From positions 1 to 37,595 of the forward strand of contig DASYTI010000243.1 in NCBI GenBank assembly GCA_036002485.1: a stretch of 37,595 bases of DNA, given 5' to 3'. Shown in pieces: positions 7,828 to 16,691 of this stretch. This DNA is from Candidatus Methylomirabilota bacterium (GTDB lineage: Bacteria; Methylomirabilota; Methylomirabilia; Rokubacteriales; CSP1-6). The translations under genes and the position numbers were made by a program. How positions within the stretch are numbered: the first letter of the stretch is position 1; each line of letters opens with the position of its first letter. A model generated the notes under the pieces. That model was not told the DNA's origin. It saw nothing but the letters and a program-made list of their open reading frames with translations, and did no database searches.

Positions 7828-9206
7828 GCGATGAGAGATTTCATCAGGGTGTCAATGCGCTCCAGCTTCTCGAAGCCGGCCACGGTCTCGATGATACGGG
7901 AAGCCCGCTCGTCGGAGAGGGCAAGCGTGGCATTGCCACGGAACTTCGCCTCGATCTCCTCCTGGCTCATGGGCAGGTCGGGGCCGCCGCGTGGGCGATC
8001 CTGTCGCTCTTCGAGCACCCGCCCGTCATGGAGGTGGATCGCGACGTGGCCGATGAACTGACGCGGGTAGTCGATGCTCGGATCGACTTCGTACGATACA
8101 CGTGACGCCACGCCGAGCACCGCTTCGTCTCCCGCCGCCTCGTCCGTGAACTCGGCCAGCCCCGCTCGGCCCTTGACGAGGATGACGCCGATCAAGTAGG
8201 GCAGGCTGAACTTCGCCGCATAGCCGTTTGGCGGTCTGTGCTTCGCGGCCAATGGCTCCCAGAGGCGAGGCAGCGGTCCCTCGGCGGTGCGGCAGCGGAT
8301 GTGGGCGATCTGCTCGGGCCGGATGTGGTGCTGCTGGCGCAACCGGAGCGCGCAGTCCATGTACGGTTGCGCGATGGACCCACAGGGGTAGGGTTTGAAG
8401 GTCAGCTCCTCGAGCTCCCAGGCGCGACCGAGGGTGCCGAGCAACTCCTCCAGACGCGCGTCGTCATGTCCACCCGCGAAGGCCTGGTAAAAGCCGTGCG
8501 TGCCCTCGAAGACCGTCTCCGGCCCCGTAAAGCCGGACTGCGCGAGCAGCGTGGCCACGACCCCAGCATGGGCGGCCCAGCCCGGATGAAGCCGCTTGGT
8601 CCATGAGCCATCCGCCAGGTATTCGATGATTCCGCCCGCCTGGCTTCCGCAGATCCCCAGAGCGGAGACGAGCTGGTCCTCCGTGAGGCCGCGCAGGCGG
8701 CCCGCGACGGCGGCCGCCGCGAAGCTTCCCGCGAGAGAGGTCGGATGATAGTGGCGGGCGTGAAAGCGGCCGGGCACGGCCAGCCCCACCCGGCACATCA
8801 CCTCGACCCCCGCGATGGCCGCCTCGAGAGTGGCGCGGCCGGAGGCTTTCTGCGCCTCGCCCACGGCCAGCGCCGTGGTCACGGCCACCGAGCCCGTGTG
8901 GACGATCGCATCCTCGCGCGTGTCGTCGAAGTCGAGGCCGTGGGCGAGGGTGCCATTGGCGAGCACGGCATGGGAAGCGCCCACCCGGGATCCGCCGCCC
9001 ATGAGCGTGCTCTCGGGTGGCCCGCCCAGACCCTCGGCGGCCCGGAGGACCGCGCGCCCGAACTCCTCGGGAGAAGAGGCCAGGCAGCTGCCGATGATGT
9101 CGAGGACGAGCTGCTTTGCCTTGGCGACGACCGGGGCGGGGACATCATCCAAGGCCAGGCCGAGGGTGAAGCGCGCGTAGCGTCGAGCGACGGATGAGTG
9201 CGGCAC
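7824..9206 (-). CDS. MmgE/PrpD family protein
   Basis: 460-aa protein of the 2-methylcitrate dehydratase / cis-aconitate decarboxylase superfamily, close to the usual length. Characteristic family stretches are 'VLANGTLAHGLDFDDTRE' near residue 85-100, 'HPTSLAGSFAAAAVAGRL' near 150-170, 'WTKRLHPGWAAHAGVVA' near 205 and 'FKPYPCGSIAQPYMDC' near 275. The family includes dehydratases and decarboxylases of small tricarboxylates, and many genomic paralogues have unknown substrates. No prpB or prpC neighbours are present, so I do not assign methylcitrate dehydratase. The start is GTG 9206 with weak ribosome-binding sequence. The TAG stop is part of the terminal CTAG of MITE copy A. Confidence 0.88.
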   Translation of the reverse strand: MPHSSVARRYARFTLGLALDDVPAPVVAKAKQLVLDIIGSCLASSPEEFGRAVLRAAEGLGGPPESTLMGGGSRVGASHAVLANGTLAHGLDFDDTREDAIVHTGSVAVTTALAVGEAQKASGRATLEAAIAGVEVMCRVGLAVPGRFHARHYHPTSLAGSFAAAAVAGRLRGLTEDQLVSALGICGSQAGGIIEYLADGSWTKRLHPGWAAHAGVVATLLAQSGFTGPETVFEGTHGFYQAFAGGHDDARLEELLGTLGRAWELEELTFKPYPCGSIAQPYMDCALRLRQQHHIRPEQIAHIRCRTAEGPLPRLWEPLAAKHRPPNGYAAKFSLPYLIGVILVKGRAGLAEFTDEAAGDEAVLGVASRVSYEVDPSIDYPRQFIGHVAIHLHDGRVLEERQDRPRGGPDLPMSQEEIEAKFRGNATLALSDERASRIIETVAGFEKLERIDTLMKSLIA

Positions 9207-9380
9207 GTGGGTTTGCCTGCCCCGGGGCGGGCGAGCCCTTTCTACTGAAGGCCCGCGAGCCTGTCAACGACAATCGACCCGGCGGATCGGGAGTGCCTCG
9301 GCTTGGGCTGGAGAGTTGTTCGGCTCATCTCGAGAATGGCCGGCCGGTCGCGAGTCACTTATGCGCGGCGCGCGCGATGC

Positions 9381-9872
9381 TCATTTCCTTTTGGTTCTAC
9401 TCGGATCGTCTTCCGGATTCACAAACTTGACGACAAACGGCGCGACGCCAAAGACCTCAATGACATTTCCAGCGCCGTGACGGCCAAAGTGTCGGACGCC
9501 CGCCGGGACCATTGAGTGGGCGCCCACCTTCAACTCGTGCAGCTTACTCGCATCGAACCGTTCGCCCTGGGCCATCCAGAAGGAACCCTCCAGTACCGTC
9601 ACGTGTTCGTCGGTCACATGCCAATGCGGTGGCACGACGACCTCTCCCTTGGCACGGATGCGAATTACGTACAGGCCGCCCTTCCTATCCGGGTCGCCGG
9701 AGACGACGGCCAACTCCACGCCGGGGATGAGTGGCTTCCAGGCCAGTTGATCTGGCGTGACGACCACGTGGCCGGCCGCCGGTTTCTTGCCGGCGGGCGT
9801 CGCGCCTTGCCCAGAACTGAGAGCAGGCATCAGCAAGATCGCAACAGACAAGAGCATGATCCTGACTCTCAT
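9381..9872 (-). CDS. Secreted cupin-domain protein
   Basis: 163-aa exported single-domain cupin. The start is ATG 9872, preceded by AAGGGG at good spacing; an upstream in-frame TTG is possible but less well placed. A signal peptide covers about residues 1-22. Cupin motif 1 appears as 'PPHWHVTDEHVTVLEG', giving two His and one Glu as potential metal ligands. Motif 2 appears as 'GAHSMVPAGVRHFGRH', giving the fourth His. The ligand set is complete, so a metal-binding cupin is expected. Its reaction is unknown. The C-terminus is short and basic. Confidence 0.8.
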   Translation of the reverse strand: MRVRIMLLSVAILLMPALSSGQGATPAGKKPAAGHVVVTPDQLAWKPLIPGVELAVVSGDPDRKGGLYVIRIRAKGEVVVPPHWHVTDEHVTVLEGSFWMAQGERFDASKLHELKVGAHSMVPAGVRHFGRHGAGNVIEVFGVAPFVVKFVNPEDDPSRTKRK

Positions 9873-10142
9873 GGCCAAGCCCCTTCCCCTGCATACCTTT
9901 CGCCACGGTCCTCTTCAGATCTTCTTCGTGCCCTCGTCGAGCGAGTCACTCAGCAAGTATGCCACGCGGGAAGCCGAGACGCCGACCGGCCCGGCGTCGA
10001 ACTGAGACACGACCGGCGGGTCGGGTTGTTTGACCGGACCTGACCCTTCTGTCATGCTCGGCCGGAGCTCTGAAACACGGATCGCGGAGACCCCACACCA
10101 CACGACACACTGGCCGAGACATCAATCAGGGGAGGGCACGGC

Positions 10143-11054
10143 ATGAGTATCGGCGCGCCACAAGAGCCAATGGTGTGTACGCCCAAGGCGCTGCCCCACG
10201 ACAAGTGGGTGGCGGCGGCCCGGACCGCGTCGGAGATCAATCCCGTCAATCATCCTCCCGTCGAGCGCCTGATGAGCGCCATGCCGGAGTTCGTGCCCAC
10301 CGCGGAGCGCATTGCCGTCTTGACCACGAAGTACTGGCACACCAAGGGCGTGCGGTTGACCGTCGGATTCCTCGACGATCCCTCGTCCGCCCTCCGCAAG
10401 CGAATCGTGACGCACATGAACGCCTGGGCGAAGAGCGCCAACGTCACGTTCGTGGAAGCGGCGAAGGATCCGCAGGTGCGTATCGCCCGCGCGGGAGGGC
10501 CAGAGGGCGGCTACTGGTCGTATCTCGGCACGGACGTCCTTCACATCGACCGGGACCTGCCCACCATGAACCTCGAAGGCTTCTCCATGGCCATGCCGGA
10601 GTCCGAGTTTCGTCGCGTCATCCGGCACGAGACGGGTCACACCCTGGGCTGCCCGCATGAGCACATGCGTCGCGAGCTGGTCAACCTGATCGATCCGGGG
10701 AAGGCTATCGCCTACTTCAGATCGACGCAGGGCTGGAGCGCCGAGGAGGTCCGTCACCAGGTGCTCACGCCGATCGAGGACTCCTCGCTGTGGGGAACCA
10801 CTCACGCCGACCCCAATTCGATCATGTGCTACCAGATTCCCGGCTCGATCACGAAGAACGGCAAGCCCATCATCGGGGGCGTGGACATCGACGCGTCGGA
10901 CTACGCGTTCCTCGCAAAGGTGTACCCCAAGGCCGCCAGACCGACCCCGAAGCCCAAACCGAAACGCAAGCCCAAGCGCAAGCCGAAGAGGAAGCCCAAG
11001 CGGAAGAGCAAGGTCAAGGCATCGCGACGGAAGCGCGCGAAGACCCGCCCGTGA
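10143..11054 (+). CDS. Astacin-like (M12A) zinc metalloprotease with polybasic C-terminal tail
   Basis: 303-aa predicted metzincin protease. The zinc site H162-E-T-G-H166-T-L-G-C-P-H172-E fits HExxHxxGxxHE of astacins, with Glu163 as catalytic base. A Met-turn is seen in 'NSIMCYQ' about 60 residues later. Upstream, 'VTFVEAAKDPQVRIA' resembles the beta strand before the active helix. No signal peptide or propeptide is recognisable at the N-terminus. Residues 268-303 form a Lys/Arg/Pro tail containing four KPKR repeats (272-287). GGGGAGGG upstream supports the ATG at 10143. The gene stands alone. Function is unknown; the tail suggests binding to a polyanion (inference). Confidence 0.85.
   Translation: MSIGAPQEPMVCTPKALPHDKWVAAARTASEINPVNHPPVERLMSAMPEFVPTAERIAVLTTKYWHTKGVRLTVGFLDDPSSALRKRIVTHMNAWAKSANVTFVEAAKDPQVRIARAGGPEGGYWSYLGTDVLHIDRDLPTMNLEGFSMAMPESEFRRVIRHETGHTLGCPHEHMRRELVNLIDPGKAIAYFRSTQGWSAEEVRHQVLTPIEDSSLWGTTHADPNSIMCYQIPGSITKNGKPIIGGVDIDASDYAFLAKVYPKAARPTPKPKPKRKPKRKPKRKPKRKSKVKASRRKRAKTRP
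10956..11003 (+). repeat. Short tandem repeat encoding (KPKR)4
   Basis: Four degenerate 12-base units of the type AAGCCCAAGCGC lie in frame at the 3' end of the metalloprotease gene. Each encodes Lys-Pro-Lys-Arg. Synonymous differences between units (CCC/CCG, CGC/AGG) indicate that the repeat is not a very recent expansion. Confidence 0.8.
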
Positions 11055-11184
11055 CGGCTTGCCGGCGCCTCGCAACTATCTGATTTGACTCCGGCCGACT
11101 GGCGGGTGCTGACGCTCTAGGCCTTGGTCGGGTGCGACCGTCGGAAGCTTGGCCGGCGGGGGCTCCGTGATATGGTGGAAATCT

Positions 11185-12120
11185 ATGTCTCACTCGCTCG
11201 ACCTCATCCGTAGACTCGAGGCCAATGTGAGCCGCGCCCTCGTGGGCAAGCCCGAGGCCGTGCGGCTGGCCGTGGTGGGTCTCCTCGCGCGCGGGCATCT
11301 CCTCATCGAGGATGTGCCCGGAGTGGGCAAGACCACACTGGCCGCGGCGCTCGCGCGCTCCATCGGAGCGGGCTTCCAGCGTATCCAGTTCACCTCCGAC
11401 ATGTTGCCCTCGGATGTCATCGGCGTCAGCATCTGGGAGCCGACCAAGAGCGAATTCGTCTTCAAGCCGGGACCGCTCTTCACCAATATCGTCCTGGCCG
11501 ACGAGATCAACCGCACGACCCCCAAAACGCAGTCGAGCCTGCTCGAAGCCATGAACGAAGCCCAGGTCTCGCTCGATCATTCGACCTACCCCCTGCCGCA
11601 GCCTTTCATGGTGCTGGCCACCCAGAATCCGCGCGAGCACGAGGGCACCTATCCCTTGCCCGAGTCGCAGCTCGATAGATTTCTCCTCCGGATCCGCATC
11701 GGCTATCCGGGCGCCCTCGACGAGAAGGCCGTGCTGCGCGGCGCCGGATCGCCCGGGCTCGAGACGCTCGTGCCCGTCCTGGACGGCCGCGAAGTGCTGG
11801 AGCTCCAGGAGGAGGCCGACAGCGTGCGGGCCGACGAGTCCGTGCTCGACTACCTCATGGCCCTCGTGGAGGCCACCCGTACCTCTCCGCTGCTCTCGCT
11901 GGGCGTGAGCCCGCGCGGATCGCTGGCTCTGCTGCGCGCGGCCCGCGCCCATGCCCTGGTCGACGGCCGCGACTACCTCGTGCCCGACGACGTGAAGCGC
12001 CTGGCCGTCGCCGCCCTCGCGCACCGTGTCCTCCTCAAAGGACGCACGGCCCAGGGCAGCGGCGTGGACGGCGAGGCGGTGCTGCGATCGATAGTCCAGG
12101 ACGTGCCCGTTCCGCGCTGA
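11185..12120 (+). CDS. MoxR-family AAA+ ATPase
   Basis: 311-aa AAA+ chaperone-like ATPase. It shows Walker A 'GVGKTT' with Lys49, Walker B 'IVLADEINRTTPKTQ', and sensor/arginine-finger region 'QNPREHEGTYPLPESQLDRF', all hallmarks of MoxR. The start is ATG 11185; the open frame extends upstream to 11149 but without ribosome-binding support. It is the first gene of the three-gene MoxR / DUF58 / transglutaminase cluster, an arrangement found across many phyla and thought to remodel or mature extracytoplasmic or membrane-bound protein complexes. Length and motifs are complete. Confidence 0.93.
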   Translation: MSHSLDLIRRLEANVSRALVGKPEAVRLAVVGLLARGHLLIEDVPGVGKTTLAAALARSIGAGFQRIQFTSDMLPSDVIGVSIWEPTKSEFVFKPGPLFTNIVLADEINRTTPKTQSSLLEAMNEAQVSLDHSTYPLPQPFMVLATQNPREHEGTYPLPESQLDRFLLRIRIGYPGALDEKAVLRGAGSPGLETLVPVLDGREVLELQEEADSVRADESVLDYLMALVEATRTSPLLSLGVSPRGSLALLRAARAHALVDGRDYLVPDDVKRLAVAALAHRVLLKGRTAQGSGVDGEAVLRSIVQDVPVPR

Positions 12121-12133
12121 ACCCGAGGCCACC

Positions 12134-13165
12134 ATGAGGTGGGTCCCGAAGCGGACCTGGAGAGACAGCGAGTGGTGGTGGCGGCCGTTCCGGCCCCGCC
12201 GGACCATCTGGCCCACGCGCGACGGCTGGTGGTGCCTGTTCGTCGTCATCGGCCTCGGGGTGGCCGCCATCAACACCGGCAACAATCTCCTGTATCTCCT
12301 GGTGTCGCTCCTCCTGAGCCTCATCGTCGTCTCCGGCGTGCTCTCGGAGCAGTCCATGCGCGGCCTGCAGCTGGAAGCCGAGATTCCCGAGGAGATCTAT
12401 GCCGGGGCTCCGACCCTCTTCGGAGCCCTCGTCCAGAACGGCAAGCGCTGGCTGACCTCGTATTCGGTGACCCTCGAGCTTCTCTCGCGCGGTAGCGGGG
12501 TGCGCTTCATCTACGTGCCACGGCTCGAAGCGGGCGCCGAGCGCTTCGTGACCTGGGAAGTCACGCTGTCCGCGCGCGGCCGCCAGCGACTGTCAGGCAT
12601 CCGGCTGACCACGCGCTTCCCCTTCGGCCTCTTCGTCAAGGCCAGCCGGGTCATGCTGGAGGCCGACGTGGTCGTCTTCCCGGCCGTCCGCCCCATCTCG
12701 GCCGAGGCCCTCCAGCGCCTGGTGGGCTCGGGCACCGCCTCGGCGCGCCGGCGCGGGCGTGGCCACGATCTCTACAATCTCCGCGCCTACCGGCCGGGGG
12801 ACGACCCGCGCCACATCCACTGGCGCTCGAGCGCGAAGACGGAGTCGCTCGTCGTGCGCGAGATGGAAGCCGAGACCACCGAAGACACGCGTATCGTCCT
12901 CACGGGCACGGGCGCGCATGATCCGGCGCGGCTCGAGGCGGCCCTGTCCGAGGCGGCCTCCGCTACCGTGCATCTGATCCGCGCCGGCTCGGGGGTGGAG
13001 CTGGTGGGTCGTGGGCTCGTGGTGCCGCTCGGCCGCGGGCTGGGTCAGTCACGGCGTATCCTGACCGCGCTCGCCCTCTATCAGCCGGGCCAGCCCCGCG
13101 CGGCGCCCGACACCCATGAGAAGGGCTGGCGCTCGCTTCGCGAGCTCCACGTCGAGCTCGACTGA
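12134..13165 (+). CDS. DUF58 domain protein of the MoxR cluster
   Basis: 343-aa membrane-anchored protein. Two adjacent hydrophobic helices at about residues 33-70 ('LFVVIGLGVAAINTGNNLLY' begins the first) are followed by a beta-rich region. The C-terminal DUF58 domain carries the signature 'YRPGDDPRHIHWRSSAKT' near residue 220. DUF58 has a von Willebrand A-like fold and is a regular partner of MoxR ATPases. The gene lies 13 bases after the MoxR gene and its TGA overlaps the ATG of the following transglutaminase, implying translational coupling. Molecular role unknown. Confidence 0.9.
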   Translation: MRWVPKRTWRDSEWWWRPFRPRRTIWPTRDGWWCLFVVIGLGVAAINTGNNLLYLLVSLLLSLIVVSGVLSEQSMRGLQLEAEIPEEIYAGAPTLFGALVQNGKRWLTSYSVTLELLSRGSGVRFIYVPRLEAGAERFVTWEVTLSARGRQRLSGIRLTTRFPFGLFVKASRVMLEADVVVFPAVRPISAEALQRLVGSGTASARRRGRGHDLYNLRAYRPGDDPRHIHWRSSAKTESLVVREMEAETTEDTRIVLTGTGAHDPARLEAALSEAASATVHLIRAGSGVELVGRGLVVPLGRGLGQSRRILTALALYQPGQPRAAPDTHEKGWRSLRELHVELD

Positions 13166-15228
13166 TGCGCGCCCTCCTGGCCTTGAGGCTCATCACCTAT
13201 CTGCTCGTCTGCGCGGGCGTGGGCGCCCTCGCCCTGGCCGGGCTGCTCGGGCCCCTCGGCACCGCCATCGTGGCCCTGGCCCTCCTCGGCAACTGGTGCA
13301 TCGACCAGGTGCGCGAGCGCATGCCCGTGCGCCCGGCCCTGGGCTGGGCCCTCATCGTGACCGCGGCCATGGCCATCGTCCTCGACCTCTTCTATCTCGC
13401 CCAGAGCATCCTGGACGGCATGGTCCACCTGCTCCTCTTTCTCATCCTGCTTCGGCTCTTCCGCCGCCGCTCGCTCAAGGACCTGCGGGACGCCGGCTTC
13501 CTCTCCTTCTTCATGCTCGTGGCCGCCTCCGCCGTCACCTTCAATGTCAGCTTCCTCTTCGTCTTCATCGCCTTCCTCACCCTGGGGACCTGGATGCTCA
13601 TCCTCCACCACCTAGTCTCCGAGGCTTCGCTCGCGGCCGTGGCCAGTCCCGACGTGGCGGCGGGCGGCATAGGCCCGCGCAGCCCGCTCTTTCGCGTCTC
13701 GCTCGTGGCGGCCGCGGGCACCTTCGCGCTGGCCGGGATGATGTTCTTCATCATCCCGCGCGTGGGGCAGGCCACCCTGCCCTTCCGCGCCGAGCTCGGG
13801 CGGCGGATCTCCGGGTTCACCGACCACGTGGAGTTGGGCGCCTATGGCGAGATCGAGACCGATACCACCGTGGTGATGCGCGTGCGCTTTCCCGACGACA
13901 TCAAGGACCCCGAGCGCCTGCCCAATCTCCGATGGCGGGGCCTCGCCTTCGATTCCTTCGACGGTCGGGTATGGACGGCGGGGCCGCGCCACCGTTTCCT
14001 GCTGCGACGCGAGGCCTCGGGCGAGTTTGTCGTGGCCAGCCCGCGGGGCACGGGACCCATCGTCCGCCAGGAGATCTTCCTCGACCCCATCGGCACCGAC
14101 GCGATCTTCGTGGCGCCGCGGGCGCTCCGCGTCGAGCTGCGCGGGGGGGCGCTGGGGCTCGACGACATGGGCAGCGTCACCGCGCCCACGCCTTCGGCCC
14201 GGCTCCAGTACATCGTCGACTCCGAGCTCGAGATGACGCCGCCCCGCGGCCTGCGCGAGGGCGGGCCGCCCGGCGGCGCGCCGGCGCCCGCGGCAGCCCG
14301 CTATCTGCAGCAGCCGCCGCTGCCCGCTCGCATCCCGGCCCTGGCGCGGGAGGTGACGGCGGGCAGCCGCAGCTCCTACGAGGCCGCCCTCAAGCTGAAC
14401 CACTACCTCTCGACCCAGTTCAAGTACACGCTGGTCATCAAGCAGCAGAGCCAGCTCGATCCCCTCGAGGAGTTCCTCTTCGTGCGCCGCTCGGGCAACT
14501 GCGAGTACTTTGCCGCCTCCCTGGCCGTGATGCTGCGCAGCCTGGGCATTCCCGCGCGAGTGGTCGGCGGCTTTCAGCGAGGGGAATGGAATCCCTACGG
14601 TCGCTATTTCATGGTCCGGCTGAAGGACGCCCACTCGTGGGTGGAAGCTTCCTTCGACGGCGCGGGCTGGGTCACCCTCGACCCCTCGCCTCGCGCCGAG
14701 CTCGAGAGCGCTCAGCTCGGACCGAATCCGTTCGCCCTCTACCTCGATGCCCTCCGCATGCGGTGGTATCGCTACGTGGTCAACTGGAGCCTGCGCGACC
14801 AGATCGGGGTGGCCGCCTCCGCGCAGCGCGAGGTGCTCCACTGGAGCGCGTGGCTCAAGGAGTCCCGCGAATCCCTGCGGAGCGTGCCCCGGGCCGTAGC
14901 CGCCGTCGCCGCGGTGGCCGTGCTCGCCCTCCTGGCCATCCTCTGGCGCGCGGGACCGAATGCGGCGCGACAGGCGCTCGGCGCGGGCAGCCCGCGGTTC
15001 TATGTCCAGGCCCTTCGCGCGCTGCGACGGCGCGGCTTCCGCCGCGGGGCGGCCGAGACCGCGCGCGAATTCCGCCAGCGCGTCGAGGCGGAGGCGCCCG
15101 TGTTCGCCGAGCCGCTCCAGCGTTTGACCGCCGTCTATGAAGGCTGCCGCTTCGGCGGGCGAGGGCTCAGCGCGGAAGAGGGGGCCGCGGTCGAGGCCGC
15201 GCTGGCGGAGCTCCGCCGCCGGCGCTGA
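13165..15228 (+). CDS. TgpA-type transmembrane transglutaminase-like protein
   Basis: 687-aa inner-membrane protein. The N-terminal ~210 residues are about six membrane helices (DUF3488/TgpA N-terminal region). A periplasmic part then contains the transglutaminase core with a complete Cys-His-Asp set: Cys446 in 'RRSGNCEYFAASLAVML', His490 in 'DAHSWVEASF' and Asp506 in 'WVTLDPSPR'. One more membrane helix near residue 575 is followed by a cytosolic C-terminal domain of DUF4129 type. TgpA of Pseudomonas aeruginosa has this layout and is essential there. The start overlaps the DUF58 stop (TGATG). Confidence 0.92.
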   Translation: MRALLALRLITYLLVCAGVGALALAGLLGPLGTAIVALALLGNWCIDQVRERMPVRPALGWALIVTAAMAIVLDLFYLAQSILDGMVHLLLFLILLRLFRRRSLKDLRDAGFLSFFMLVAASAVTFNVSFLFVFIAFLTLGTWMLILHHLVSEASLAAVASPDVAAGGIGPRSPLFRVSLVAAAGTFALAGMMFFIIPRVGQATLPFRAELGRRISGFTDHVELGAYGEIETDTTVVMRVRFPDDIKDPERLPNLRWRGLAFDSFDGRVWTAGPRHRFLLRREASGEFVVASPRGTGPIVRQEIFLDPIGTDAIFVAPRALRVELRGGALGLDDMGSVTAPTPSARLQYIVDSELEMTPPRGLREGGPPGGAPAPAAARYLQQPPLPARIPALAREVTAGSRSSYEAALKLNHYLSTQFKYTLVIKQQSQLDPLEEFLFVRRSGNCEYFAASLAVMLRSLGIPARVVGGFQRGEWNPYGRYFMVRLKDAHSWVEASFDGAGWVTLDPSPRAELESAQLGPNPFALYLDALRMRWYRYVVNWSLRDQIGVAASAQREVLHWSAWLKESRESLRSVPRAVAAVAAVAVLALLAILWRAGPNAARQALGAGSPRFYVQALRALRRRGFRRGAAETAREFRQRVEAEAPVFAEPLQRLTAVYEGCRFGGRGLSAEEGAAVEAALAELRRRR

Positions 15229-15248
15229 GTAGTCGCCCGCACGGCGTC

Positions 15249-15794
15249 ATGGTGCCCCCTACACCCATCCTCATCCTCCCCGGCTACGGAGACTCCGGGC
15301 CTGATCACTGGCAGAGCCTGTGGGAAGCGGAGGTTTCCGCCTGTCGCCGCGTCGTCCAGCGCGATTGGATGCTTCCGAGGCTCGAGGAGTGGCTCGACAC
15401 GCTCGCGCGACATGTCGGCGACTGCGAAGCGCCTCCCGTCCTGGTCGCGCACAGCCTGGCCTGCTCGCTGGTGGCCCACTGGGTGGCGCGATCCGGTGTC
15501 CGCGCCAGGGGCGCCCTGCTCGTGGCGCCCGCCGACGTGGACTCGCCCACCCACACGCCCGACGAGGTGCGCGGCTTCAGCCCCATGCCCCTCGCGCGCT
15601 TCCCATTTCCGAGTATCGTGGTGGCGAGCACCGACGACCCATTCTCGGCACTTTCTCGCGGCAAGCTCTTCGCGCGGTCCTGGGGCAGCCGTTTGGTCGT
15701 TCTGCCCGGGGCCGGGCACATCAATGGCGACACGGGATTCGGCAAATGGCCGCAGGGCCGCGCGCTCTTGGGTGAGCTGGTCAGCGGCTCCTGA
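15249..15794 (+). CDS. RBBP9/YdeN family serine hydrolase
   Basis: 181-aa small alpha/beta hydrolase, at the usual family length. The opening 'ILILPGYGDSGPDHWQSLWE' is diagnostic for the RBBP9/YdeN group. The nucleophile Ser is in 'VAHSLACSL', the acid Asp in 'ASTDDPFSA' and the His in 'PGAGHINGDTGFG', so the triad is complete. It lies 20 bases after the transglutaminase gene in the same direction and may be read through from it. Substrate unknown. Confidence 0.88.
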   Translation: MVPPTPILILPGYGDSGPDHWQSLWEAEVSACRRVVQRDWMLPRLEEWLDTLARHVGDCEAPPVLVAHSLACSLVAHWVARSGVRARGALLVAPADVDSPTHTPDEVRGFSPMPLARFPFPSIVVASTDDPFSALSRGKLFARSWGSRLVVLPGAGHINGDTGFGKWPQGRALLGELVSGS

Positions 15795-15823
15795 GGCTCG
15801 TATCGTCATCGAGGAGGCAAACC

Positions 15824-15973
15824 ATGATCCGCAAGCTTCCCTCCGGACAGTATCGACTCTATTCCCGGAAGAAGGATCCGCGCACGGGCAGAAGACGGAA
15901 TCTGGGCACCTTCGGAACGCGCCAAGCTGCCCTCAAGCACGAGCGCGCCATTCAGTTCTTCAAGCGGCACTGA
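15824..15973 (+). CDS. 49-aa basic protein resembling an Arm/AP2-type integrase DNA-binding domain
   Basis: Small gene of 49 codons with a strong GAGGAGG ribosome-binding site at 15811-15817 and ATG at 15824. The protein is very basic. 'SGQYRLYSRKKDPRTGRRR' followed by 'NLGTFGTRQAALKHERA' has the pattern of the Arm DNA-binding (AP2-like) domain found at the N-terminus of tyrosine recombinases (GxYR.Y...D..TGKRR...F.T...A). No recombinase catalytic domain follows: the frame stops cleanly at TGA 15971. I recall similar stand-alone short proteins in other bacteria. It follows the RBBP9-like hydrolase by 29 bases. It could be a free-standing nucleic-acid-binding protein; function is not established. 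Confidence 0.7.
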   Translation: MIRKLPSGQYRLYSRKKDPRTGRRRNLGTFGTRQAALKHERAIQFFKRH

Positions 15974-16012
15974 GCTCGCCGCCGTTCGCTGACCGCCCTC
16001 GGCTTCAGGTCA

Positions 16013-16575
16013 CTACTTGATCACTTGATCGGCCCGCCGCAGCGGCGACGGCGGGATCGTCAGGCCGAGCGACTTGGCGGTTTTGAGGTTGATGACGAAC
16101 TCGATCTTGGTCGGCTGCTCTATGGGCAGGTTGGCCGGATTTGCACCCTTGAGGATTTTGTCGACATAGCTCGCCGCTCGTCTCTGGACGGCATAGAGGT
16201 CGGCAGAGTAACTCATGAGGCCCCCGGCCTGCGCCCAGTAGGTCAGGGTGAAGATCGAGGGCAGCCGCTGGGCGTTGACGATCTCCACGATCCGAATCCG
16301 CAAGTCGTCGAGCGCCGGGTTGCCGCGAGCCCTCGAAGCTGATCGCGTTTCCCCGACGCGTAGCGAAGCTCGAAGTGTATGTTCTGGCCTTCGTGCCAGC
16401 CTAGATCGCCCAGCCCCTCGCGGACGGCGGCAACGCTGCGGCTGTCGAGTTCTGGCGTGAAGAGGCCGAGCAACCCAAGCCGGGCGACCCTTCCCGCCTG
16501 CTGCGCCTCGGCCGCGAGCGGCGCGGCGAGGAGACTCACGCTCACGGTGCGGAGAAACCGACGGCGGTTCAACAT
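16013..16575 (-). pseudogene. PF04392-type ABC substrate-binding protein, internal deletion and frameshift
   Basis: Remnant of a periplasmic binding protein of the ABC_sub_bind (PF04392) family. The 5' part begins at ATG 16575 with a Tat-like/Sec signal ('NRRRFLRTVSVSLLAAPL' and 'EAQQAG') and the family opening 'ARLGLLGLFTPELDSRSV', continuing to 'SGKRDQLRGLAA'. The 3' part is in another frame: 'LRIRIVEIVNAQRLPSIF' to the usual C-terminus 'LGLTIPPSPLRRADQVIK'. The join is at about 16318-16328. The remnant is 563 bases against roughly 970 for a full gene, so around 140 codons plus a frame are gone. Both ends are well preserved, which indicates a single recent deletion or an assembly join. Confidence 0.85.
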
Positions 16576-16691
16576 GGCGAGTCCGATGATAGCAACGGTC
16601 GAATGGGTACGTCGTCCGGCTTGACGAGGCACGCCGAGAGGTGCAACGTATTGCCGCTGAAACAGGTCACCACTCTCTGAGAGGAGCCCAC

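Noticed and set aside
9915-10103. 62-codon minus-strand frame between the cupin and the metalloprotease
   Set aside because: The last residues look somewhat protein-like, but there is no start signal, no recognisable family and no conserved context.
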